The notes under the pieces: model-generated
Database searches by the model: none
The model's input: only the letters and a program-made list of their open reading frames with translations
Told to the model about the DNA's origin: nothing
DNA from: a bacterium
Lineage (GTDB): Bacteria; Patescibacteriota; Saccharimonadia; UBA4664
Assembly (NCBI GenBank): GCA_027449805.1
Contig: DAIDKY010000003.1
Span: 243 to 27,213, forward strand
Direction of reading: 5' to 3'
Length of the DNA stretch: 26,971 nt
Part shown: positions 13,331-20,223 of the stretch, piece after piece
How the letters are laid out: the number at the start of each line of letters is the position of its first letter
Position numbering within the stretch: position 1 is the stretch's first letter
Program-made: the position numbers and the translations under genes

Positions 13331-13409
13331 ACGGCATTTAGGGTTTATCGCATGGCGCAACCGGCGAAGAATAAAGTTTAGACGAGGCCCAAACGGCCGA
13401 AACGTGATA

Positions 13410-13964
13410 CTAGAGGATCTTAAATCCTACCGCTATGCCGACGAGCAAGAGGATGACTCCGGCCATGACTTCGCTGTATTCCTCGACTCGTTTGCCGAGA
13501 CGACTTCCGAGTTCCAGACCGAGCAATGATAAGGCGACACTGGTTATGCCAATGACAAGAGCAGCCGTAACAAGCGAGACCTGATAGGTCCCGAGACTAA
13601 AGCCGACGACAAGATTGTCTATGCTTAGCGCCAAGGCGGCCAGGAGCAATTTGCCGGTACCATTAGTCGCTTTGGCAACGTCTTTATTGTCGGTTGCACG
13701 CAGGGCGCTGACGGTGAGATAGATCCCACTGAGGACGAGCAGGCCGCCGCCAATCAGGTTTGCCTTGCCGCCAAGGTATCCGGCTACCCGATCTCCGATA
13801 ATCAAGCCGACAATCGGCATGCCGGTCTCAAAGACGCCAAAGACGAGGGCGACGCGTAAACGCATGGCGCGAGTCAGGTCGCCCATGCCGATCGCAATCG
13901 AAGCCGCAAAATTGCCAAGACCAACCGATAGACCGACGAGAATAAGCGTTATGAGCTGGTTCAT
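13410..13964 (-). CDS. MntP-like cation (manganese) exporter
   Basis: A 184-residue membrane protein with six likely helices in two related halves. It matches the MntP family, which pumps Mn2+ out of the cell. Family segments are FGVFETGMPIVGLIIG (42-57) and LALSIDNLVVGFSLG (111-125, D116). In the first half the usual M-D-A-F reads GLGNFAASIAIG (16-27), so the conserved aspartate of helix 1 is a glycine. This may change metal choice, and the substrate is therefore uncertain. The start is ATG at 13964, eight bases after a TATTAT box; a longer frame exists, but its upstream ATG would lie before the promoter. It is divergent from the gene at 14024. Confidence 0.78.
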   Translation of the reverse strand: MNQLITLILVGLSVGLGNFAASIAIGMGDLTRAMRLRVALVFGVFETGMPIVGLIIGDRVAGYLGGKANLIGGGLLVLSGIYLTVSALRATDNKDVAKATNGTGKLLLAALALSIDNLVVGFSLGTYQVSLVTAALVIGITSVALSLLGLELGSRLGKRVEEYSEVMAGVILLLVGIAVGFKIL

Positions 13965-13972
13965 ATACAAAA

Positions 13973-13978
13973 ATAATA
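13973..13978 (-). promoter_or_regulatory. -10 box, leaderless start of the MntP-like gene
   Basis: On the minus strand TATTAT ends eight bases before the ATG at 13964, with no ribosome site. Confidence 0.45.
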
Positions 13979-14011
13979 CACTATCATTAGCGTAAGAATT
14001 ACCCACTACGC

Positions 14012-14017
14012 TATACT
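14012..14017 (+). promoter_or_regulatory. -10 box, leaderless start of the gene at 14024
   Basis: TATACT ends six bases before ATG 14024. It is about 35 bases from the opposing -10 box of the MntP-like gene, so the two promoters must overlap. Confidence 0.5.
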
Positions 14018-14023
14018 ACGCTT

Positions 14024-14662
14024 ATGTTGAGAAAGAACCAGATCAGTGCCGTCAAGTTAAAATCAATGGCAAAAGCTGTTCTAGATGTATTCACTCCGTC
14101 GGCTCTCGGCGTGGCTATCTATATTGTCGTTTATGCGGTTACGGTACTTGTAACCCAACCTTCGCAGTATAAGGACACGTGGCACACCGTATATCTAAAC
14201 TACTTTCATCATAGTTTTGTCTATCATTACGCCGGTGATGTTAATCGGATTATTCAGACCCAGGCCGCCAATAGCGTAGCACTATACCTCTTTTGGGGGA
14301 TAATCGGCCTGTCGATCTTCGCTCTCGGCGTGCGTCTTACCAATAACTTTAACGAGCTGGCCGAAGACTTTACCTTGCGCAACTATATTTGGCCCAAAGG
14401 AGCCGATCATAACTCTCCGCTCAAAGAGTTTATTGAGCGGCTGATTTATCGTATCTTTATGGCAGTCATTTTCTTGATCTATTTGTCCCGGTCCCTGCCG
14501 TGGCTGTCAGCGCAATGGCAGGGATATCCTACGGGTATAAATTTATCTACCGGCAGCCTCAAGCACTATGCCGTATTATTCGTCTATGAGTTTATTGTGC
14601 TGCATCTTGCGGTAGTGATACTGCGTTTCTTGTTCTTGCGCCGACGTCTGATTGAGTATTGA
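14024..14662 (+). CDS. Unknown four-helix membrane protein
   Basis: A 212-residue protein with likely helices at about 25-44, 83-104, 140-157 and 180-203, and a basic N-terminus. Between helices 1 and 2 is an aromatic and histidine-rich loop, NYFHHSFVYHYAGD (59-72), which would lie outside the membrane. I recognise no family. It stands directly before the flavin reductase/ApbE/cytochrome operon, with a separate -10 box in between, so a shared role is possible but not shown. The leaderless start fixes ATG 14024. Confidence 0.65.
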   Translation: MLRKNQISAVKLKSMAKAVLDVFTPSALGVAIYIVVYAVTVLVTQPSQYKDTWHTVYLNYFHHSFVYHYAGDVNRIIQTQAANSVALYLFWGIIGLSIFALGVRLTNNFNELAEDFTLRNYIWPKGADHNSPLKEFIERLIYRIFMAVIFLIYLSRSLPWLSAQWQGYPTGINLSTGSLKHYAVLFVYEFIVLHLAVVILRFLFLRRRLIEY

Positions 14663-14667
14663 TTACG

Positions 14668-14699
14668 CCTTATGCTCTAAGCAGATTCTAAGCATAGGG
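14668..14699 (+). terminator. Weak hairpin between 14024 and 14715
   Basis: CCTTATGC (14668-14675) pairs with GCATAGGG (14692-14699) with one G-U. No T-run follows, so it may only be a pause or mRNA end structure. Confidence 0.3.
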
Positions 14700-14708
14700 T
14701 GTTAGGCT
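14700..14708 (+). promoter_or_regulatory. Extended -10, leaderless start of the redox operon
   Basis: TGT-TAGGCT (14700-14708) ends six bases before ATG 14715. It is a weak -10 match helped by the TG element. Confidence 0.4.
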
Positions 14709-14714
14709 TGATCC

Positions 14715-15770
14715 ATGTTTAAATATGAAGTCACCGCTGTAACGATGATCTCGTCAAATGCCGTTCTGATCACCCTTAAACCGAGGGATCGGACACGGCA
14801 GCTTCGTTATGAGGCGGGACAGTACGCTGCGGTCAGTTTTAATATATACGGCCGCCCTTCGACGGTACGCTGTTTCTCGATCGTGACATCGTCCAGTGAG
14901 AGGGGTGTATTGCAGTTTGCTATGCGTATTTCGGGACCGTTTACGGCTACGGCGGCGGAGTTGGTACCTGGAGACGAGGTGACGGTTCAGGGGCCGTTTG
15001 GGGACTTTACCCTCGAGGACGGGACGAGCCAGAACGCCGTCTTCTTTGCCGGCGGTATCGGCGTTACACCGTTCATCAGCATGCTTAGGGATGTTACGCG
15101 GCGTTCACTTGATATGGGCCTAACGCTGGTCTATAGCGTCCAGACGCAAGACGACGTGCCATTTGCAGCCGAATTATTTGAGATAGAACAGAATAATCCC
15201 AATGTATCGGTGATCTACGTCATTGCGCGCGGTGCGGTCGATAAGTTTGCCGGCAAGAAGGTCTTGCGCGGTACTATTACGGCCGAAGCGATCGATAAGA
15301 TCATGCGTAGTAATTACGATCCCTATGATTTCTATATCTGCGGGCCCAAGGGTTATATGACCGCGGTCAAGAAAGCCCTGCTGGACAAGCAGGTTGATCC
15401 AGACACCATCTTTACCGAGGAGTTTGGCGTTAAGACCAAGGGCTGGCCGTCGCTACGTTCCAGTTTGAGCGGGAGGGTCTATACCGGTACGGCAGCAGGC
15501 TTTGTGTTGGCCTTTCTGATGGTTACGGCGATTGATTTAGAGACGACCATTGCCAAGGCGTCGATAGCAAATCCGTCGGCGGCTACGGCAACCGTTCCGG
15601 CGACATCGAGCGCTGGTAATAACTCCTCGGCCTCAACCTATACCCCTGCTTCGACTTCCACCTCGAGCAATAATTCCGGGTACAGCGCGCCGTCCACGAC
15701 AACAGCTGCTCCGGCGCCCCAGCAACAGCCCCAGATGACTTATCAGCAACCGGTCAGCACTGTCTCGTAA
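14715..15770 (+). CDS. Flavin reductase with membrane anchor and Ser/Thr/Pro-rich tail
   Basis: A 351-residue protein. Residues 1-240 form a ferredoxin-reductase fold: AGQYAAV (34-40), RCFSIVT (52-58, FAD), FFAGGIGVTPF (110-120) and YICGPKGYM (207-215, NAD(P)). A hydrophobic helix follows at about 255-275, then a low-complexity tail (about 283-351) of S, T, A, P and Q. The reductase domain should be cytoplasmic and the tail outside, where such tails are often flexible or glycosylated. The stop overlaps the ApbE start by one base. With the ferric-reductase-type gene two positions on, it may feed NAD(P)H electrons to membrane heme. The tail is unusual for this family. Confidence 0.85.
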   Translation: MFKYEVTAVTMISSNAVLITLKPRDRTRQLRYEAGQYAAVSFNIYGRPSTVRCFSIVTSSSERGVLQFAMRISGPFTATAAELVPGDEVTVQGPFGDFTLEDGTSQNAVFFAGGIGVTPFISMLRDVTRRSLDMGLTLVYSVQTQDDVPFAAELFEIEQNNPNVSVIYVIARGAVDKFAGKKVLRGTITAEAIDKIMRSNYDPYDFYICGPKGYMTAVKKALLDKQVDPDTIFTEEFGVKTKGWPSLRSSLSGRVYTGTAAGFVLAFLMVTAIDLETTIAKASIANPSAATATVPATSSAGNNSSASTYTPASTSTSSNNSGYSAPSTTTAAPAPQQQPQMTYQQPVSTVS

Positions 15771-16699
15771 TGGAGAATCATCAGCGATCATTTCGTGCTC
15801 TTGGTTCGGACGTTGTTTTAACCGTCGTCTCCGACGACACCGCCGAGGCAACAGAGGTTTTGGACAGACTCAGTGCCTATATTGATGAATTTGAAGAGCG
15901 TTTTAGTCGTTTTCGACCTTCTAGCGAGCTGGCGCGGATTAATGAGGAGGCGGGTCAGCGCAGTACGGCAAGCCGCGAATTTATTGATTTGCTCAAGACC
16001 GCAATCGATCTGTCCGAATCAACCGAAGATCTATTTAATCCTTTTATATTGCCAAAACTCCAAGAGGCCGGTTACAGAGACAGCTGGGTAGAAAATAAGC
16101 ATCGGGGCCAGGCACCGCAATACCAGGGCCGCAAGGTCATGCCAGTCGATACGATTGTCTGTGGTCGAGACTGGGTTCGTATTCCCGCTGGTACGGCCCT
16201 TGATTTTGGCGGTATCGGCAAGGGTTATCTCCTAGCTCGCCTGGCCGAATTGATGCCTCCGCAAATGCCGGGTTATTGGTTCTCATTGGGCGGCGATATT
16301 ATGATGGCGGGACGTGATGCCGAGGGCAAGCCGTGGCGAGTCGGTGTGGCTCACGCTCTAGCCGGGCAACGAGAAGTCGGATCATTTACGAACGATCGCG
16401 GGTGGTCGTTAGCGGTTGCAACATCCGGTGTAACAAAACGGCGGGGGATTAATCAGGGTAAAGCCTGGCATCATATAATTGATCCGCGTAGCGGTGAACC
16501 GGCTAAGACGGATATTCTAACGGTGACGGTCTGTTGCGACGATCCGGTTCGGGCAGATGTGCTTGCCAAGTGCGCTGTGATTCTCGGCAGTAAAGCGGCT
16601 TGGCCGTTCTTGGAGCGGCAGTCGGTGAGGGGCGCAATTGTTCAAATAATGGGGGATAATGAGGAGGTTGTTATTTACCATTATGGAGACGCCAAGTGA
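15770..16699 (+). CDS. apbE: FAD:protein FMN transferase, ApbE family, without export signal
   Basis: ApbE attaches FMN from FAD to Thr/Ser of partner proteins. The 309-residue protein has the family motifs FRALGSDV (8-15), LDFGGIGKGYLLA (144-156), SLGGDI (172-177), VATSGVTKRRG (216-226) and HHIIDPRSGEPA (234-245), plus D263 near the end. It starts at MENHQRSFRALG, with no signal peptide or lipobox, whereas most ApbE proteins are exported. It should act in the cytoplasm. No classical acceptor motif (D-x-x-S/T-G-A-S/T) is visible in the neighbouring proteins, so the target is elsewhere or atypical. It overlaps the flanking genes at both ends and is clearly part of the operon. Confidence 0.88.
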   Translation: MENHQRSFRALGSDVVLTVVSDDTAEATEVLDRLSAYIDEFEERFSRFRPSSELARINEEAGQRSTASREFIDLLKTAIDLSESTEDLFNPFILPKLQEAGYRDSWVENKHRGQAPQYQGRKVMPVDTIVCGRDWVRIPAGTALDFGGIGKGYLLARLAELMPPQMPGYWFSLGGDIMMAGRDAEGKPWRVGVAHALAGQREVGSFTNDRGWSLAVATSGVTKRRGINQGKAWHHIIDPRSGEPAKTDILTVTVCCDDPVRADVLAKCAVILGSKAAWPFLERQSVRGAIVQIMGDNEEVVIYHYGDAK

Positions 16700-17298
16700 G
16701 CATTGTTAGTATTGCCGATCATCGTTTGGTAACGTCATGGCCCTGGTATGTTGTGCGCGGGGCGGGATTCGTGGCCGCCGGACTGATTATTCTACTCATG
16801 CTGTCCGGAATCGGTCAGGTGACTGGATTTACCTATCGCTTTTTTGAACCCGTCAAAGCCTGGGCGATTCATAAGGCATTGGCCTATGCGCTCTTAGCAA
16901 GCATCGCCGTTCATGTCGGTTTTCTCTTAATCGATAAGTTCTTGCCCTTTTCGTTGCTCCAAGTTTTGGTGCCGTTCGCATCTACCTATAACAATAAGTC
17001 GACTATCCTCGGCCTTTCCTTAGGTATTTTTGGAGTGGCTTTCGGTATCCTGGCAATGTACGGGGTTTTGCTCGTTGTTGCCAGCTCGCTCAAATGGATT
17101 GATATCAGAAAGAAGTTGTGGCGCCAGACTCATTATGTAAGTTACGCCGTAGCCGGCCTTGTATTTCTCCACGCCCTGATCGTTGGAACCGATGTCCGCT
17201 ATGGTACCTTTCGGCTCGGTTGGATCTTCCTCGGTTTTATCGTTATGGTGGCGATTATCACACGCCTGTGGCGCTCCAAGACGCTCGTTAAAGACTAA
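16696..17298 (+). CDS. Ferric-reductase-like membrane cytochrome b
   Basis: A 200-residue protein with five likely helices (about 18-40, 55-80, 102-130, 145-163, 172-191). Two helices carry paired histidines: H59 and H73 (H-x13-H), and H146 and H159 (H-x12-H). This four-histidine pattern is that of ferric-reductase/MsrQ-type domains, which hold two hemes across the membrane. It would move electrons from the inner to the outer face. The flavin reductase two genes upstream is a natural electron donor, and the hem genes of the window can supply heme. GTG 16696 overlaps the ApbE stop (GTGA). Its own stop touches that of the converging cardiolipin synthase. Confidence 0.82.
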   Translation: MSIVSIADHRLVTSWPWYVVRGAGFVAAGLIILLMLSGIGQVTGFTYRFFEPVKAWAIHKALAYALLASIAVHVGFLLIDKFLPFSLLQVLVPFASTYNNKSTILGLSLGIFGVAFGILAMYGVLLVVASSLKWIDIRKKLWRQTHYVSYAVAGLVFLHALIVGTDVRYGTFRLGWIFLGFIVMVAIITRLWRSKTLVKD

Positions 17299-18756
17299 TT
17301 ACTGCAGGCTTGATGTAAGCCGGGCGATGCTATCGAGTAGCTCGTTTTTACTACTCCGGGCTGTCCAAGCCTTAAGATCGATCGATTTAGCCCGGCTCAG
17401 ATTGTACCTTTGAACCTTGCTTAGGGCTTTGACGACGTTCTTGTCGTAGGCAATCATGATACACTCAAGATCAAGTTCAAAGGAGCGAATATCCATGTTG
17501 CTCGAACCCACTATGGCGATGTCATCGTCGATTGTCATGTGCTTGGAGTGAAGCAGCGTCGGCTTTTGATAAAGGTAGATTTTTACACCTGCTTCTAGTA
17601 GTTCCTTATAAAAGGATCGTTGGGCATGACCTACCATCCATTGATCCATCGCCTCAGAGTTAATAATTATAACTTCGACGCCACGTATGGTTGCCGAGGT
17701 GATAGCCTCCAGGATTGATTCATTAGGCACAAAGTAAGGATTGGTTATTACGATCTTGTTGCGAGCGCTGTGGATGAGGGCAGTAAAGAGGCGGGCGTTA
17801 TTCTCGGTAGCGTAGTTGGGACCGCTCGGTATGATCTGAACCAGACTGTTTCCTGTTTTAGGGGGCAGAGGTAGTGGTTCGGTGTTGGAGTATGCTGGCA
17901 GATGCTCATTGGTTTCAGTATACCAATCACTGGCAAAAACGGCCGAGCACTCGCGGACGACCGGTCCAGTTAGCTTGGCTACGAGTTCGTCGTATCGGAT
18001 ATCATCTTTTCGATGGTAGGTACGGTCAACAAGGTTTTGAGATCCAATATAGGCAATATGATCGTCAATTATCGTGATTTTGCGGTGGTTACGTAGATCA
18101 GGACGGTTGTAGTAGCGGAGGTTAAAGCGGATTCGCAGCATTTTGTGCCAATCGACGCCGATCTCGGTCAGACGTTGCTCCATTTCTTTTTTACGAGGGT
18201 AACCGCGGGAGCCGAGAGCATCGAACATTAGGCGGATCTTAACGCCTCGCTTGACGGCGGCCTGCAGGGATGCAAAGAGGGGAGCCGTAACATCGTCTAG
18301 AACGAGAGCGAAATATTCCATATGAACGAAATTAGTAGCTGAGTTGATCGATTCGATCAGATCGGCGATGGCTTTATCGTACTCAGGTAGAATAGCGACA
18401 GTGTTGCCGGCGACGGCCGGCATCTTAGTAAGGTTATTGGCAAGTTCTATGATTGGTGAATACCGGGTCTTTTCTGATGGGCTGAGTATATTATTTTCGT
18501 CGTGATAACTGGCGGTGATATTAGCAATTGTGTTATCAATTTGTGTCTGCAACTGACGACGACGTCTCGATAGTTTGGGACTGCCGATTATTAAGAAGGT
18601 GATAATTCCGACACCGGGTAATAGAAAGATAACGAGAAGCCAGGCTATTGCCGAGCTGGGCTTACGCTTACGTGGTATATAGAGAAGAAAAGCGATTCTA
18701 AGCGCCCACTCTAGTATGAACAAAATTATGATCGACCATGTAATATCGTTCAGCAT
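17299..18756 (-). CDS. cls: Cardiolipin synthase (phospholipase D type)
   Basis: Joins phosphatidylglycerol molecules into cardiolipin at the membrane. The protein has 485 residues with the full family order: two N-terminal helices (about 5-27 and 35-58), then two HKD catalytic motifs, HRKITIIDDHIAYIGS (224-239; H224, K226, D231) and HSKHMTIDDDIAIVGSSN (403-420; H403, K405, D410). Length and motif spacing match bacterial ClsA-type enzymes. The gene is read leaderless from TATAAT eight bases upstream. It converges on the redox operon with no gap between the two stop codons. Confidence 0.93.
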   Translation of the reverse strand: MLNDITWSIIILFILEWALRIAFLLYIPRKRKPSSAIAWLLVIFLLPGVGIITFLIIGSPKLSRRRRQLQTQIDNTIANITASYHDENNILSPSEKTRYSPIIELANNLTKMPAVAGNTVAILPEYDKAIADLIESINSATNFVHMEYFALVLDDVTAPLFASLQAAVKRGVKIRLMFDALGSRGYPRKKEMEQRLTEIGVDWHKMLRIRFNLRYYNRPDLRNHRKITIIDDHIAYIGSQNLVDRTYHRKDDIRYDELVAKLTGPVVRECSAVFASDWYTETNEHLPAYSNTEPLPLPPKTGNSLVQIIPSGPNYATENNARLFTALIHSARNKIVITNPYFVPNESILEAITSATIRGVEVIIINSEAMDQWMVGHAQRSFYKELLEAGVKIYLYQKPTLLHSKHMTIDDDIAIVGSSNMDIRSFELDLECIMIAYDKNVVKALSKVQRYNLSRAKSIDLKAWTARSSKNELLDSIARLTSSLQ

Positions 18757-18764
18757 TTTACAAA

Positions 18765-18770
18765 ATTATA
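18765..18770 (-). promoter_or_regulatory. Extended -10, leaderless start of cls
   Basis: On the minus strand TGC-TATAAT ends eight bases before ATG 18756, with no ribosome site. Confidence 0.55.
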
Positions 18771-18814
18771 GCAGAGCTAGCATCATCGATTAGATTGCAG
18801 GTAACGGATTCAGT

Positions 18815-18879
18815 TCGGCTTTGCCCGCGCTACAACTTAGCTAGAGCAAGACTCAGTCTCAAAACGACGCCAAAGCCGA
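18815..18879. other. Long-loop inverted repeat between cls and the DsbA-like gene
   Basis: TCGGCTTTG (18815-18823) and CAAAGCCGA (18871-18879) are perfect nine-base arms with 47 bases between them. The loop contains the short palindrome AGACTCAGTCT. It lies in the divergent gap and could be a regulatory or structural element; nothing more can be said. Confidence 0.3.
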
Positions 18880-18908
18880 GGCTGATCATCAAACTCGTTT
18901 TTAGCGTG

Positions 18909-18917
18909 TGTTATAGT
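18909..18917 (+). promoter_or_regulatory. Extended -10, leaderless start of the DsbA-like gene
   Basis: TGT-TATAGT ends seven bases before ATG 18925, with no ribosome site. Confidence 0.55.
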
Positions 18918-18924
18918 ATCAAAC

Positions 18925-19776
18925 ATGAGTCAAAAGAAGCCTAACAACGATCTAAAAGCCGCCATCTGGGTGGTTGCCGTGGCGGTAGTTGTAGTGGCTG
19001 CTATTGTTATTGTTAAATTGGCGAATAATGGTTCTTCGAATCAGACAGCAAGCTCGAGCTTAGCCTCACCGGCGTTGATGGCCAAGATCACCAGCCTTGA
19101 GCCGTCGCTGTTTGAGTCGGTTGGACAGGGTACGGCCAGCAAGCTGCCGCAGACTCTACCGGCCGGTACGCCTGCTTTAACCTCTAACGGACTGCCGGAG
19201 ATTGTCTTTGTCGGCGCCGAGTATTGCCCCTACTGCGCTACCGAGCGCTGGCCGATGGTGATTGCTCTGTCGCGGTTTGGAACTTTTAGCAACCTCGGCC
19301 TAACGACCTCTTCGGCCACCGATGTTTATCCAAGTACCGCCACCTTTGCTTTCCATGGATCGACCTATACTAGTAAATATCTCGTCTTTACGCCGATCGA
19401 AGAGACGACCAACCAGCCGGACGGTGCCGGCGGCTACGTTAAGCTTGATACGCCGACAGCAGCACAGCAGGCCCTGATTGATACTTACGATGCACCGCCC
19501 TATGTTCCGGCTAGCTCTAAAGGTTCGATTCCTTTCATCTACTTTGGGGGTCAATTCCTCATTACCGGTTCGACCTATGATCCAAGCGTCCTCCAGGGCA
19601 AGACCCAGGACGAGATTGCCAGTGAATTGTCTAATCCGAGTTCCGACATCAGTAAGGGCGCTGTCGGTGCAGCCAACTCGATTACAGCTGCTATTTGTAC
19701 TATGACCAACAACCAGCCGTCGAACGTCTGCGATACGGCGATGATAAAAGCCCTCCAGGCCAAGATCGGCAAGTAG
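18925..19776 (+). CDS. Membrane-anchored thioredoxin-like protein, DUF929/DsbA-like
   Basis: A 283-residue protein with a short basic start, one hydrophobic anchor (12-31) and a Ser/Asn-rich linker, then a thioredoxin-like domain outside the membrane. The active site is VFVGAEYCPYCATERW (94-109; C101 and C104). SKGSIPFIYFGG carries the cis-Pro-type loop of thioredoxin folds. Two more cysteines near the C-terminus (AAICTM and NVCD) may form a structural disulfide. It most resembles the DUF929 family. The next gene encodes VKOR, the usual re-oxidant of DsbA-like proteins, so the pair should form disulfides in exported proteins. Confidence 0.85.
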   Translation: MSQKKPNNDLKAAIWVVAVAVVVVAAIVIVKLANNGSSNQTASSSLASPALMAKITSLEPSLFESVGQGTASKLPQTLPAGTPALTSNGLPEIVFVGAEYCPYCATERWPMVIALSRFGTFSNLGLTTSSATDVYPSTATFAFHGSTYTSKYLVFTPIEETTNQPDGAGGYVKLDTPTAAQQALIDTYDAPPYVPASSKGSIPFIYFGGQFLITGSTYDPSVLQGKTQDEIASELSNPSSDISKGAVGAANSITAAICTMTNNQPSNVCDTAMIKALQAKIGK

Positions 19777-19779
19777 CCT

Positions 19780-20223
19780 GTGAAGTATGCCTGGATCGCT
19801 TGGGTGGGGATTGTACTGGCAACGATCGGGCTGGGACTTGGAATTTATCTGACGATTGCCCACTATACCACGCCGGTTGTTCTAGCTTGCCCTGAGACGG
19901 GCATCGTTAACTGCGCCAAAGTAACGACCAGTTCATATTCCACGTTGTTGGGCATCCCGTTGGCGGTACTGGGCCTGCTCTATTTCGTGGCGATGCTGCC
20001 ATTGCAGCTGCCGGCGGCTTGGCGGAGTCAAAATAGTTGGGTCCGTGGCGGGCGTTTAATCATGAGTGTATCCGGCGTCTTGATGATTATGTGGCTTATC
20101 TACGTTGAATTGTTTAAGCTTAATGCTATCTGCCTCTACTGTACGGGCGTCCATATCGTAACTTTTCTGCTCTTTATACTGACCGTCTTCGGGACGGCTT
20201 TAACCAAGGAACAACATGACTGA
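19780..20223 (+). CDS. Vitamin K epoxide reductase (VKOR) family protein
   Basis: Re-oxidises DsbA-like proteins and passes the electrons to quinone, in the membrane. The 147-residue protein has four likely helices and the four family cysteines: the loop pair C37 and C45 (ACPETGIVNCAKV) and the active CxxC C118/C121 (AICLYCTGVH). The conserved SxYSTLLGIPLA segment is present. GTG 19780 starts three bases after the DsbA-like stop, so the two are coupled. It overlaps the uppP start by eight bases. There is no fused thioredoxin domain; the partner is the separate upstream gene. Confidence 0.92.
   Translation: MKYAWIAWVGIVLATIGLGLGIYLTIAHYTTPVVLACPETGIVNCAKVTTSSYSTLLGIPLAVLGLLYFVAMLPLQLPAAWRSQNSWVRGGRLIMSVSGVLMIMWLIYVELFKLNAICLYCTGVHIVTFLLFILTVFGTALTKEQHD

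Noticed and set aside
13326..13529. 67-codon plus-strand ORF opposite the end of the MntP-like gene
   Set aside because: It begins inside the hairpin region, has no ribosome site or promoter, and mostly mirrors the minus-strand gene.
19300..19863. Long minus-strand frame opposite the DsbA-like gene
   Set aside because: The plus strand encodes a clear thioredoxin-like protein; the minus frame has no start signal and no recognisable domain.
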